64,000 nucleotides of DNA from Ancylobacter moscoviensis (GTDB lineage: Bacteria; Pseudomonadota; Alphaproteobacteria; Rhizobiales; Xanthobacteraceae), in assembly GCF_007559435.1 (NCBI RefSeq), contig NZ_VMBP01000005.1, positions 310,001-374,000 of the forward strand. Reading direction: 5' to 3'. The translations under genes and the position numbers were made by a program. Under the pieces are notes generated by a model. The model was not told the DNA's origin. It saw only the letters and a list, made by a program, of their open reading frames with translations, and searched no databases. Shown in pieces: positions 56,801 to 64,000 of this stretch (position 1 is the first letter of the stretch; every line of letters begins with the position of its first letter).

Positions 56801-58707
56801 ACCAGCTGGGCGGTCGAGGAGCGCGCCCGATCCATGATCGTCCGCAACGCACCCGCGCTGAAAGGTCCGATCAGACTGTCATTGGCCAAGCAGAGAAGAT
56901 TAATGCCCGATAGATCGAGGTAGCGAAGCGCATGTGACCAGGCGGCAAAATCATAGCCATCGTTCTCGCGCAGAAGGAACCCGTCGGCATGTTCGATCAA
57001 TCCCGTCGTATCCACCTTGTCGGAGGGCGCGGCCGCGACGATCACGACGGTCGATAGACCAGCTTGCTTCAGGGCCTCAAGGTAGAGCGGGACATGCGGC
57101 TTGATCTTCCCCTTCGGGGCATGGGTTACGAACAGCACCAGTTCGGATGCGGGCACCGGTGCCTTGAGCACGGTGATTTGGGCATCCGCGACATCGCGGG
57201 ACTGGTCGGTCGCGTGCCGGCGCCGGCTTTCCGCGTGCCCGTACTTGAGATAGTGCAGCAGAGGATCCAAGCCGGAACCGTCGATGTCGGGATAGGTCTT
57301 GCGATACCACGCCGGATCGAAGTCTGCCGACGGCCTGAACCCAATTTCCGAGCCGATCCGGACATAGTGCAGCAGCGGGTTCAGTCCGCTCTCCACGACT
57401 GCCGGATAAGTCGCCACATACCAGTTCGTCGAGAAATGCGGGTTGGGATCCCGCCCCTCATGAGCACCGAATTCGAAATAGTGCCGCAGCGGGCCGCCGT
57501 CATAGTGACCTATATCCGGATTGTTGGCCTGGTACCATTCCGCATCGAAAAGTCCGGACGAAAGTACTTCGATCTCTTCGGGGCGGGGGGCGGACAGGGT
57601 TAGAGCGTTACGCTTCCGGGACTTGTTGCCAATGCGCAGGCGGAACATGCTTCGACGGTTCTCCAAGGCCGAGATCCGGTTCCGGAGCTCGGCAATCTCG
57701 GTCTCATTACGGGATAGTTGACGTTTCGAGAAGGCGAGTTCGCGTTCGTGCGCCTGCTGGTTGCGGCTCGCCTTGGCCCGTTGCTCTTCCAGGGTCGCCC
57801 GGTTGTTCGCGCAACTCGCCTGAAGGAGTGCAAGTTGATCGCGCAGCGCGTTCAGCTCAGCTTCCGCCTTCTCGATATGGGCGGAGTGCTCGCTATACTG
57901 AACGACGTCCTGCCCTCGTGCCCGCAGGCCCAGCGTGACCTCGCTCTGGTGTGTCTCGATGCCCTTCAGCGCCTCGACATTGCCGGCCTGCAGTGCGGTG
58001 AAGCGGTTCTGCAGATCGTTCATCTCTCCTTGCAGTTGAGCAAGCAGCGAACGCATTCCGGCTTCGGCGGACGCCTTGTTGTCCGAGATCCTCATCCGCG
58101 CCAGCACGAGATGCGCCTGGGCATCGAGTTCGGCGGGTTCGGGCGGCACTGATCTGCGTTCGAAGAGGATGGCCCAGGGACAGAGGAAGGAGCCGTCGTA
58201 GTCCGCGCGCGGTCCGAACCCCTGCTCCGCGAACATCTGCATCCAGTAGCGCGGTGGCTGGACGTTGATGTGGGTTTCTTCGGTGAAATCCGTCGGGCTG
58301 GACGAGAACAGGATTCGAGAGGAGGCGCGGCACATGCTCTCGACAGCGCGCCGCGCCTCGTCGGCGGGCATGTGCTCCAGCACCTCGATGCAGGTCACCA
58401 GGTCATAGCTGCCCTCGATCGGTTTGGCGATGGACCCGCATTCGCAGAACGGGCGAAGGCCGACGGGAATCTGTTCGATGGCATAGCTCGAAAAGTCGCG
58501 CCCGAAAGCCTCGATGCCCCGGCTCCGCAGGGCTTCCACGAGGAAACCGATAGCGCAGCCCGCGTCGAAGACCGTCCTGGGGCTAAGGGTCTCGTCGATC
58601 CGCCGGGCTACCTCGCCGAAGAACCTGAACCAGTGAGGCTCGTCACGGTGATAGGGCAGGCCGCAATGCGAGAGGAAATACTCTTCCCCATAACCCTGTT
58701 CAGCCAC
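53851..58707 (-). CDS. 1618-residue multidomain SAM methyltransferase / rhamnan-type glycosyltransferase
   Basis: Domain order: SAM-dependent methyltransferase (about residues 20-180; FDAGCAIGFLVEALRS, VTCIEVLEHMPADE); a coiled coil (about 215-350); three WY/LLHY repeats 38 residues apart (W391, W429, W467); a first rhamnan-synthesis RgpF-like domain (about 520-770); a GT4 glycosyltransferase (about 885-1255; LGAGTVEIRKGVDLFLEVAA, VSSRLDPLPNVAVDA, CFENTTGIADIL); and a second RgpF-like domain (about 1375-1615; AGRDIGPLLTQFGP, HVHIKKSQHV). It probably assembles and methylates a surface polysaccharide, with rhamnose or a similar sugar as donor, in the cytosol. No signal peptide. GC content and codon choice are visibly less GC-rich than neighbours, suggesting acquisition. 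The downstream epimerase is the only co-directional neighbour. Confidence 0.85.
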   Translation of the reverse strand: MAEQGYGEEYFLSHCGLPYHRDEPHWFRFFGEVARRIDETLSPRTVFDAGCAIGFLVEALRSRGIEAFGRDFSSYAIEQIPVGLRPFCECGSIAKPIEGSYDLVTCIEVLEHMPADEARRAVESMCRASSRILFSSSPTDFTEETHINVQPPRYWMQMFAEQGFGPRADYDGSFLCPWAILFERRSVPPEPAELDAQAHLVLARMRISDNKASAEAGMRSLLAQLQGEMNDLQNRFTALQAGNVEALKGIETHQSEVTLGLRARGQDVVQYSEHSAHIEKAEAELNALRDQLALLQASCANNRATLEEQRAKASRNQQAHERELAFSKRQLSRNETEIAELRNRISALENRRSMFRLRIGNKSRKRNALTLSAPRPEEIEVLSSGLFDAEWYQANNPDIGHYDGGPLRHYFEFGAHEGRDPNPHFSTNWYVATYPAVVESGLNPLLHYVRIGSEIGFRPSADFDPAWYRKTYPDIDGSGLDPLLHYLKYGHAESRRRHATDQSRDVADAQITVLKAPVPASELVLFVTHAPKGKIKPHVPLYLEALKQAGLSTVVIVAAAPSDKVDTTGLIEHADGFLLRENDGYDFAAWSHALRYLDLSGINLLCLANDSLIGPFSAGALRTIMDRARSSTAQLVALTDSHELKHHFQSYFLVAKNDAVRVLADFLGKVRALNDKHQVIMAYELQVLDALEAEGIVGEALFPTTDAKNNTLTDWRELVEAGFPFVKAAVLQLPEAQGWQEILAAKGYDPAIAEESLAIIRSGWPVLPKPAADAAHPAIVPTPRNVAAMSDLAAVHIAELERELIRARNRPWKQVRNKFKFKLYRSMARLSSSWSAKAAAKYERRAQKRDPKRPPSLPGQADLAFVSAAVAGHTREYSGAVPHDPHKPNMLVVSHEASRSGAPILALNIAQALASRYNVTTVSLLGGELIDDFCAISQKVFDANLLSMNASSYEALLQRICGEHRYEFAVVNSIQSHAVLPVLHELGVPSLALLHEFAAYIGKKAAFPEAMRWASETVFSTRLTLESALDYVRDFTPREHILPQGKCEVPYQKRSRESREAARRQLLDVFRSGGEKKRRFTVLGAGTVEIRKGVDLFLEVAAQVRHADGGEKVHFVWIGGGYDPEHDFGYSVFLRDQLKRAGLENHVTMLPATSEIELAYELSDVLLVSSRLDPLPNVAVDALCVGLPVICFENTTGIADILSAANLKTDCVAGYLDTGDAARKILQLAASEDAYARVSSEAKRVGQTTFDFEHYVCQIETLGLNAKARKVNFAADVDEILSAGKFRGDFFHPPLEPMPSPTQLVHDYFARLQWIPGPRKPEPGFNPFIYATSQDSGYDHTREAYADFLRKGRPAGPWLTPVLEGGLDATKGLPATALRSALHIHAYFTGQLQEIIERLEVNDARPDLFVSTGSRSSADEIERILARYSGRVAALEEVPNAGRDIGPLLTQFGPRLIATYDMVGHVHIKKSQHVTDLDMVRVWSEFLFENVLGGPVGGRMLDLILNKAESDERIGVIYPDDPHVIGWTRNMAIAERLAARMGHPSLARSINFPVGTMFWMRTAALKPFVDLGFDWPDYPNEPIPEDGTLLHALERLFGVVPPLEGWRTVVTNIRGVSR

Positions 58708-59236
58708 GAGACAAGTGCTCCGCCACAGCTACGTACAGTCGCGTCATCATAAGGGCGTCGGGCATTGTCGTGTAGGTTGGTTCAGGCGATCGTGCATGAA
58801 ATGGAATTGTTACAATAGAAATTTCCATTGAAGGCACAAAACTGGAAATAGCTTATATAGTCCAAAGAATGATCGGAATATGATAATGTGACGGGTTGAA
58901 TTTTCGGAATGAAATTCCGCCTCATGCGGATAAAATATTAATATAATACTTATTTGCTATTTTCCCTGCTCGGGGCGCTGTCCGATTTTCGGCAGGTGTT
59001 CCCGTTTGATTTTCATCTCATTCAACCCGGTTTCCGATGTCGGGTGTGTGACACATGGTCAGTGCGAGATTCGGATGGATCGACGCAATAGGATTTGCAC
59101 GATTCGTAAGAGATAAACGACATGCCGCGTGTTTTGCGGTCTGTCGGCTGCAGGAAATCAATTCCGGCCCAGCGGGAGCCGCCTTTTCCAAATCGTCATC
59201 CGCCCGAGCTCCCCGCGGCGCGGTACGTACGCGTAT
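58708..59236. other. AT-rich intergenic segment (529 bp)
   Basis: No gene is supported here. The stretch from about 58800 to 58990 is markedly AT-rich (TAAAATATTAATATAATAC near 58929-58947) in an otherwise GC-rich window. It is the leader region of the giant glycosyltransferase gene (start 58707) and so is likely to hold its promoter; it is also a natural site for acquired DNA boundaries. The right portion overlaps the beginning of the luxR 3' flank. No repeats, palindromes of note or tRNA were seen. Confidence 0.6.
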
Positions 59237-59986
59237 CTACAGCATGCCGTGCCGGACGGTGGAGGCTGTCGCGTCGATATCGATGCCGGCGAGTCGGGCT
59301 GACAGCCTGGTGCGGTTGGAAACGTCCATCTTCCGGAAGATCCGCAGCAAGTGAGTTTTCACCGTGCCCAGTCCGATCTCCAGCGCATCGGCGATGTCCT
59401 GATTGGTCGAGCCGTTGCCGATCAGTTCGGCGACTTCGATCTCGCGATCGGTCAGCCCGTAGATCAGCCGCATCTGCCGGTGGCGCCGCCAGAGGCGGTG
59501 GCGGGGATGGTTGCCGAGATTGAATTCGAGATAGGGCTGGAGAGACGTGGCGATTCTCAGCGTCTCCTCACTGATCGAAGGATCGTCCGGTGACTTGAGG
59601 ATACCCAGGCCGGCGAAGGGCTCGTCGTCGCACCAGAACACGAAGTCCAGCACATCGGTGACATCGCTGTCCCGCAGATAACCCCGATAATGCTCGAAGT
59701 CGCATGCCGGTGCGAGATGCCGGTCCTGGCTGATCGTGGCGATCCGTTTGCCGGAGGCGACAAGCCGTTCGATGTTCAGCGGGTCGAATGGCTTCATGTC
59801 GCGGATGTAGCGGTCGATGTAGCGCATGCCCGGGCCGACAACGTCGGCCACCACCATGTGGCGACGGTCGTCGATCCAGTAGACGACCGTCGAGGAGGCC
59901 TGGAATGTGCGCATTGCCACGTCGCGGATGCGGGCGATCTGCTCGTCGGTGGCACGCGAGGGAGCGGCTCCCGAGAGTTGGGACAT
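59237..59986 (-). CDS. LuxR-family transcriptional regulator
   Basis: 249 residues. The C-terminal LuxR HTH (about residues 182-236) has LTDREIEVAELIGNGSTNQD and IADALEIGLGTVKTHLLRIF. The N-terminal 160 residues are of GAF/PAS-like composition (VVYWIDDRRHMVVADVVG) with no recognised autoinducer-domain signature. ATG 59986 has the best spacing to GGGAGG (6 bases); ATG 59989 and TTG 60004 are alternatives. It is 66 bp downstream of dppF on the same strand and may share the transporter transcript. It may sense a compound imported by it. Confidence 0.85.
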   Translation of the reverse strand: MSQLSGAAPSRATDEQIARIRDVAMRTFQASSTVVYWIDDRRHMVVADVVGPGMRYIDRYIRDMKPFDPLNIERLVASGKRIATISQDRHLAPACDFEHYRGYLRDSDVTDVLDFVFWCDDEPFAGLGILKSPDDPSISEETLRIATSLQPYLEFNLGNHPRHRLWRRHRQMRLIYGLTDREIEVAELIGNGSTNQDIADALEIGLGTVKTHLLRIFRKMDVSNRTRLSARLAGIDIDATASTVRHGML

Positions 59987-60052
59987 CATCGTCCTCCCAA
60001 TCAAAGGGGCATTGCCTGCGTCCCAAGCAAGAATGCTGCCATGCGTCCGGGT

Positions 60053-61045
<993 letters not shown>

Positions 61046-61047
61046 GG

Positions 61048-62046
61048 TCAGGCTGGCTCCTGCATCAGCGTAGCGAGGGACAGCTCGCCGGCGCGGTGAC
61101 AGGCGACGACCGAACGGTCGAAACGGAGCAGGTCGGGCTCGCTCATCCGGCACGCAGATACGGCAAAGCCGCAGCGGGGCTCGAAGGGGCAGCCGGGCGG
61201 GCGGTCGGCGAGCGAGGGCGGCGTGCCGGGAATGGCGTGCAAACGTTCGCTCACGTCGTCGATGGATGGTACGGCCGCCAGCAGGCTGGCCGTGTATGGG
61301 TGGCGTGGCGTCGCGAAAAGCGGCTCCACCGGGCCTCTCTCGGTCACGCGGCCGGCATACAGAACGCTCATGCGATCGGCGAGGCCTGCCACCAGGCCGA
61401 GATCGTGGGTGATCAGCACGATCGCCATGCCGCGCTCCTCGCGCAGCCGGGCGAAGATCTCCACGATCTGCGCCTGGATCGTCACGTCGAGCGCCGTGGT
61501 CGGCTCGTCGGCGATCAGGAGGTCGGGATCGTTGGCGATGGCGATGGCGATGACCACCCGCTGCCGCATGCCGCCGGAGAATTCGTGCGGATACTGATCG
61601 AAACGGCGCTCCGGTGCCGGAATGGCAACGGCTTCCAGCAGGGAGAGGGCCTTAGCGCGAAGCTCGCGCCGCGAAAGCCCCGGATTGTGCAGCCGGACCA
61701 TCTCGACGATCTGCGTCCCGATGGTCTTCACCGGGTTGAGCGCCGTCATCGGGTCCTGGAAGACCATGGCGATGCGCTTTCCGCGCAGGGCACGCAGTCG
61801 CCGCTCGGAGGCACCGCAGATCTCCTCGCCATCGAACCGGATGGAGCCGGATATCCCGAAATGACGGGGTAGAAGTCCCATGACCGCCAGCATCGACAGG
61901 CTCTTGCCCGAACCGGATTCGCCGACGAGGCCGACGACTTCCCCGCGCTGGACCGAGAAGTCGACATTGGACACGGCCGTCCGCTCGCCGTCACGGGTGG
62001 GAATGGTCACGGCGAGGCCGCGGATGTCGAGGAGAGGAAGGCTCAT
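61048..62046 (-). CDS. dppD: Peptide ABC transporter ATPase DppD-like
   Basis: 332 residues. Walker [11 protein letters not shown], signature FSGGMRQRV, Walker [14 protein letters not shown]-loop [10 protein letters not shown]-terminal [17 protein letters not shown] with oligopeptide-type cysteines. Two bases separate it from dppF. Confidence 0.93.
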   Translation of the reverse strand: MSLPLLDIRGLAVTIPTRDGERTAVSNVDFSVQRGEVVGLVGESGSGKSLSMLAVMGLLPRHFGISGSIRFDGEEICGASERRLRALRGKRIAMVFQDPMTALNPVKTIGTQIVEMVRLHNPGLSRRELRAKALSLLEAVAIPAPERRFDQYPHEFSGGMRQRVVIAIAIANDPDLLIADEPTTALDVTIQAQIVEIFARLREERGMAIVLITHDLGLVAGLADRMSVLYAGRVTERGPVEPLFATPRHPYTASLLAAVPSIDDVSERLHAIPGTPPSLADRPPGCPFEPRCGFAVSACRMSEPDLLRFDRSVVACHRAGELSLATLMQEPA

Positions 62047-62056
62047 GTTCTCTTCC

Positions 62057-62941
62057 TCACTGGCGGCCGCGCGGATCGGAGACGTCGCGCAGCGCGTCGC
62101 CCAGGAAGTTCGAGCTCAGCGAAACGAGGAAGATCGCCATGCCCGGCCCGAGCGCAATCCACCAGCAATAGAAATTGGACGCGCCCTCGGCGATCATCTG
62201 GCCCCATTCCGGAGTCGGCGGCTGCGCCCCGAGGCCGATGAAGCTGAGGCCGGCGGCGAGCAGGATCACCTGCCCGACATCCATGGTCATGTTGACGAGG
62301 ATCGGGCTCCAGCACAGCGGCATGATGTGCTTGACCAGAAGCCGGCCGGGCTTGACCCCGCCGACGATCGCCGCGTCGACATGGTCGAGCTTCTTCACGT
62401 TCAGCACCTGGGCGCGCATCAGGCGTGCATAGATCGGCCACCAGACGATGATGAGCGCAAGTGCCGTGTTGACGAGGCCCGGACCGAGCGAGGCGGCGAT
62501 CGCCATGGCGAGGAGCACGGGCGGGAAGGCGAGGGTGATGTCCGCAAGCCGCATCAGCACGTTGTCGACGATGCCGCCGAGGAAGCCGGCCAGCGCCCCG
62601 ACCGCAACGCCGATGCCCACCGCGACGATCAGGACGGAGACGGCGATGGGGAGCGAGTAGCGCGCGCCATAGAGCGTCCGGACCAGCACGTCGCGGCCAA
62701 GGGCGTCGGTGCCGAGCCAGTGGGCGGCGCTTGGCGGCTGGAGGCGCCGCCCGGCGAGGCCGATCGGGTCGTAGGGCGTCCACCAGGGAATGGTGACGGC
62801 GATGACGACGAGGCTGACAAGGACAGCCACGGCAAAGATCACCGGGGCCTGCCGCCAGCCAAGGTGGCGGACAAAACGGCCAACGGAGGCCGAGAGGCGC
62901 GGACGCGGGCGTTCGAGCGTGCGGGCGGGGCTGAAGAGCAT
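62057..62941 (-). CDS. dppC: Peptide ABC transporter permease DppC-like
   Basis: 294 residues from ATG 62941, which overlaps the dppB stop by one base (TGATG). Family N-terminal domain YDPIGLAGRRLQPPSAAHWL then GTDALGRDVLVR. Permease coupling loop in the VKHIMPLCWSPILVN region. Ten bases separate it from dppD. Confidence 0.92.
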   Translation of the reverse strand: MLFSPARTLERPRPRLSASVGRFVRHLGWRQAPVIFAVAVLVSLVVIAVTIPWWTPYDPIGLAGRRLQPPSAAHWLGTDALGRDVLVRTLYGARYSLPIAVSVLIVAVGIGVAVGALAGFLGGIVDNVLMRLADITLAFPPVLLAMAIAASLGPGLVNTALALIIVWWPIYARLMRAQVLNVKKLDHVDAAIVGGVKPGRLLVKHIMPLCWSPILVNMTMDVGQVILLAAGLSFIGLGAQPPTPEWGQMIAEGASNFYCWWIALGPGMAIFLVSLSSNFLGDALRDVSDPRGRQ

Positions 62942-63957
62942 CAGCCGGCCTCCCGCATGCGCGGATCCGCCGCCGCATAGGCGATATCGGTCAGCAGGTT
63001 TGCAATGAGGAAGCCGAGCCCGCCGATGATCGTCACGCCGGTGATCGCGGGGTAGTCGAGGCTGCGCGCCGCATCCACCGCGTAGGAACCGATGCCGGGC
63101 CAGGAGAAGATGGTCTCCACGAGCACCGAGCCGGTGATGAGATAGGCAAAGGTGAAGCCGAGGATGGTCAGCGCCGGTATCAGCGCATTGGCGAGGGCGT
63201 GGTGGATGAGCACCCGCAGCCGCCCGGCGCCCTTTGCCCGCGCCATGGTGATGTAGTCCTGCCCGAGCACGTCGAGCATGGAGGCCCGCACCATCCGCGC
63301 GATGATGCCGACGACCGACCAACCGAGTACCAGCGACGGCAGCACGAGGTGGCGCAGCGCGTCGAGAAAAGCCGACCCGTCGCGGGCCAGCAGGGTGTCG
63401 ATCAGCATGAAGCCGGTCACGGTCGGCGGGGCGACGGCACGGATGTCCAGCCGACCGGGGCCGGGGAGCAGTTTCATCTGCACCGAGAACAGGAACAGCG
63501 CGATGAGGCCCAGCCAGAATACCGGCAGGCATGAACCCGTCAGCGCGATCAGTCGCGCGAGGTGGTCGGCAAACGTGTTCCTGAATTCGGCCGAGATGAT
63601 TGCCAGCACGATGCCGCCGATGGTGCCGACGATCATCGCGCAGATGACGAGCTCGAGCGTTGCCGGCAGGCGCTGGAGCAGATCGGTCAGCACCGGCTGC
63701 TTGGTGCGGAACGAGGTGCCAAGGTCGCCGTGGACGAGATTCCAGACGTAGACGGCGTAGCGTTCCGGGACGGAGCCGTCGAGCCCCCAGCGGGCCTTGG
63801 CGGCGGCAACGATCTCGGGGTTGTCGAGATTGCGCGCGCCGATGATCGAGACGAGGGGATTACCCTTGGTGAACTGCGCGAGCAGGAAGGTCGCCGTCAC
63901 GATCCCGAGGAGCAGGAACGGCATCACGAACAATCGCTGTACGACGACCTTCAGCAT
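62941..63957 (-). CDS. dppB: Peptide ABC transporter permease DppB-like
   Basis: 338 residues, six or so hydrophobic segments. N-terminal FVMPFLLLGIVTATFLLAQF then FTKGNPL, PGSCLPVFWLGLIALF-like segments and the C-terminal GGLGFLIANLLTDIAY. Pairs with DppC to form the channel. Confidence 0.92.
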   Translation of the reverse strand: MLKVVVQRLFVMPFLLLGIVTATFLLAQFTKGNPLVSIIGARNLDNPEIVAAAKARWGLDGSVPERYAVYVWNLVHGDLGTSFRTKQPVLTDLLQRLPATLELVICAMIVGTIGGIVLAIISAEFRNTFADHLARLIALTGSCLPVFWLGLIALFLFSVQMKLLPGPGRLDIRAVAPPTVTGFMLIDTLLARDGSAFLDALRHLVLPSLVLGWSVVGIIARMVRASMLDVLGQDYITMARAKGAGRLRVLIHHALANALIPALTILGFTFAYLITGSVLVETIFSWPGIGSYAVDAARSLDYPAITGVTIIGGLGFLIANLLTDIAYAAADPRMREAG

Positions 63958-63974
63958 GGCGCAGTCTCAGGCCC

Positions 63975-64000
63975 TTACTTCTTCTCGATTTCGCCAAGCG
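63975..64000 (-). CDS. C-terminal end of a gene upstream of dppB, probably the peptide-binding protein DppA
   Basis: The last eight codons read LGEIEKK and a TAA stop at 63975-63977; the rest of the gene is beyond the window. A dppA-type binding protein gene is expected here from position, 17 bp upstream of dppB. The fragment alone is too short to identify. Confidence 0.5.

Noticed and set aside
59055..59354. 99-codon plus-strand frame in the luxR/intergenic region
   Set aside because: It runs antisense into the LuxR HTH, has no ribosome-binding site, and the first half lies in non-coding AT-rich DNA.

Overview
The window is GC-rich and gene-dense. The gene content points to an alphaproteobacterium of the order Hyphomicrobiales (Rhizobiales). 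Pointers are the soxBDAG operon with folD and purU, the ECF biotin transporter bioMNY, a NadQ-type NAD regulator beside nadABC, and intergenic palindromes of a type common in this order. A Xanthobacteraceae-like genome (Ancylobacter, Starkeya, Xanthobacter) would fit, but that is an inference from memory. There are no rRNA, tRNA, CRISPR, transposase or phage genes.

Layout. 0-7.7 kb (minus strand): soxB-soxD-soxA-soxG-purU-folD and a truncated GFA-like gene. This is a sarcosine-to-glycine and one-carbon operon, divergent from a LysR regulator (7.9-8.8 kb). 8.9-17.1 kb: a ketosynthase/acyl carrier protein pair resembling NodE/NodF, a Tat-exported GH1 beta-glucosidase, a GntP permease, an exported GH5 glycosidase overlapping malonyl-CoA synthetase, and an O6-alkylguanine methyltransferase. 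17.1-20.1 kb: a divergent copper module (csoR, copA) with candidate operators. 20.1-21.8 kb: a dadA-like flavoprotein behind a tandem glycine riboswitch. 22.0-27.3 kb: nadA-nadB-nadC with twin 19-bp operators, a GNAT protein and nadQ. 27.4-32.8 kb: an aldo/keto reductase, then bioM-bioN-bioY-acyl-CoA ligase-thiolase in one overlapping operon. 32.9-36.5 kb: a DeoR-type regulator, an aldo/keto reductase and adenine deaminase. 36.5-41.4 kb: a flavin-binding protein, an exported metallo-beta-lactamase-fold hydrolase divergent from a LysR regulator, plsC, and a ferredoxin-reductase-like flavoprotein. 41.6-48.4 kb: a LysR regulator and a potFABC-like polyamine ABC transporter ending in an aminobutyraldehyde dehydrogenase. 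48.6-52.8 kb: an RND efflux pair. 52.9-58.7 kb (minus): a sugar-nucleotide epimerase and a 1618-residue multidomain methyltransferase/glycosyltransferase, followed upstream by an AT-rich 0.5-kb gap. 59.2-64 kb (minus): a LuxR-type regulator downstream of a dpp-type peptide ABC transporter whose binding-protein gene runs off the end.

How the genes fit together. Several modules converge on glycine, one-carbon units and cofactors. Sarcosine oxidase makes glycine and 5,10-methylene-THF. FolD and PurU pass that one-carbon unit on to formate. A glycine-sensing RNA controls a second amine-oxidising flavoprotein. NAD synthesis has its own dedicated sensor-repressor, and biotin uptake is joined to an acyl-CoA ligase and a thiolase whose active site is incomplete. 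The strongest leads are the riboswitch-dadA pair, the NadQ operators, the bioY-ligase-degenerate thiolase operon, the ketosynthase/ACP pair and the giant glycosyltransferase in a compositionally different segment. At least seven REP-like palindromic elements of one family sit in intergenic gaps.
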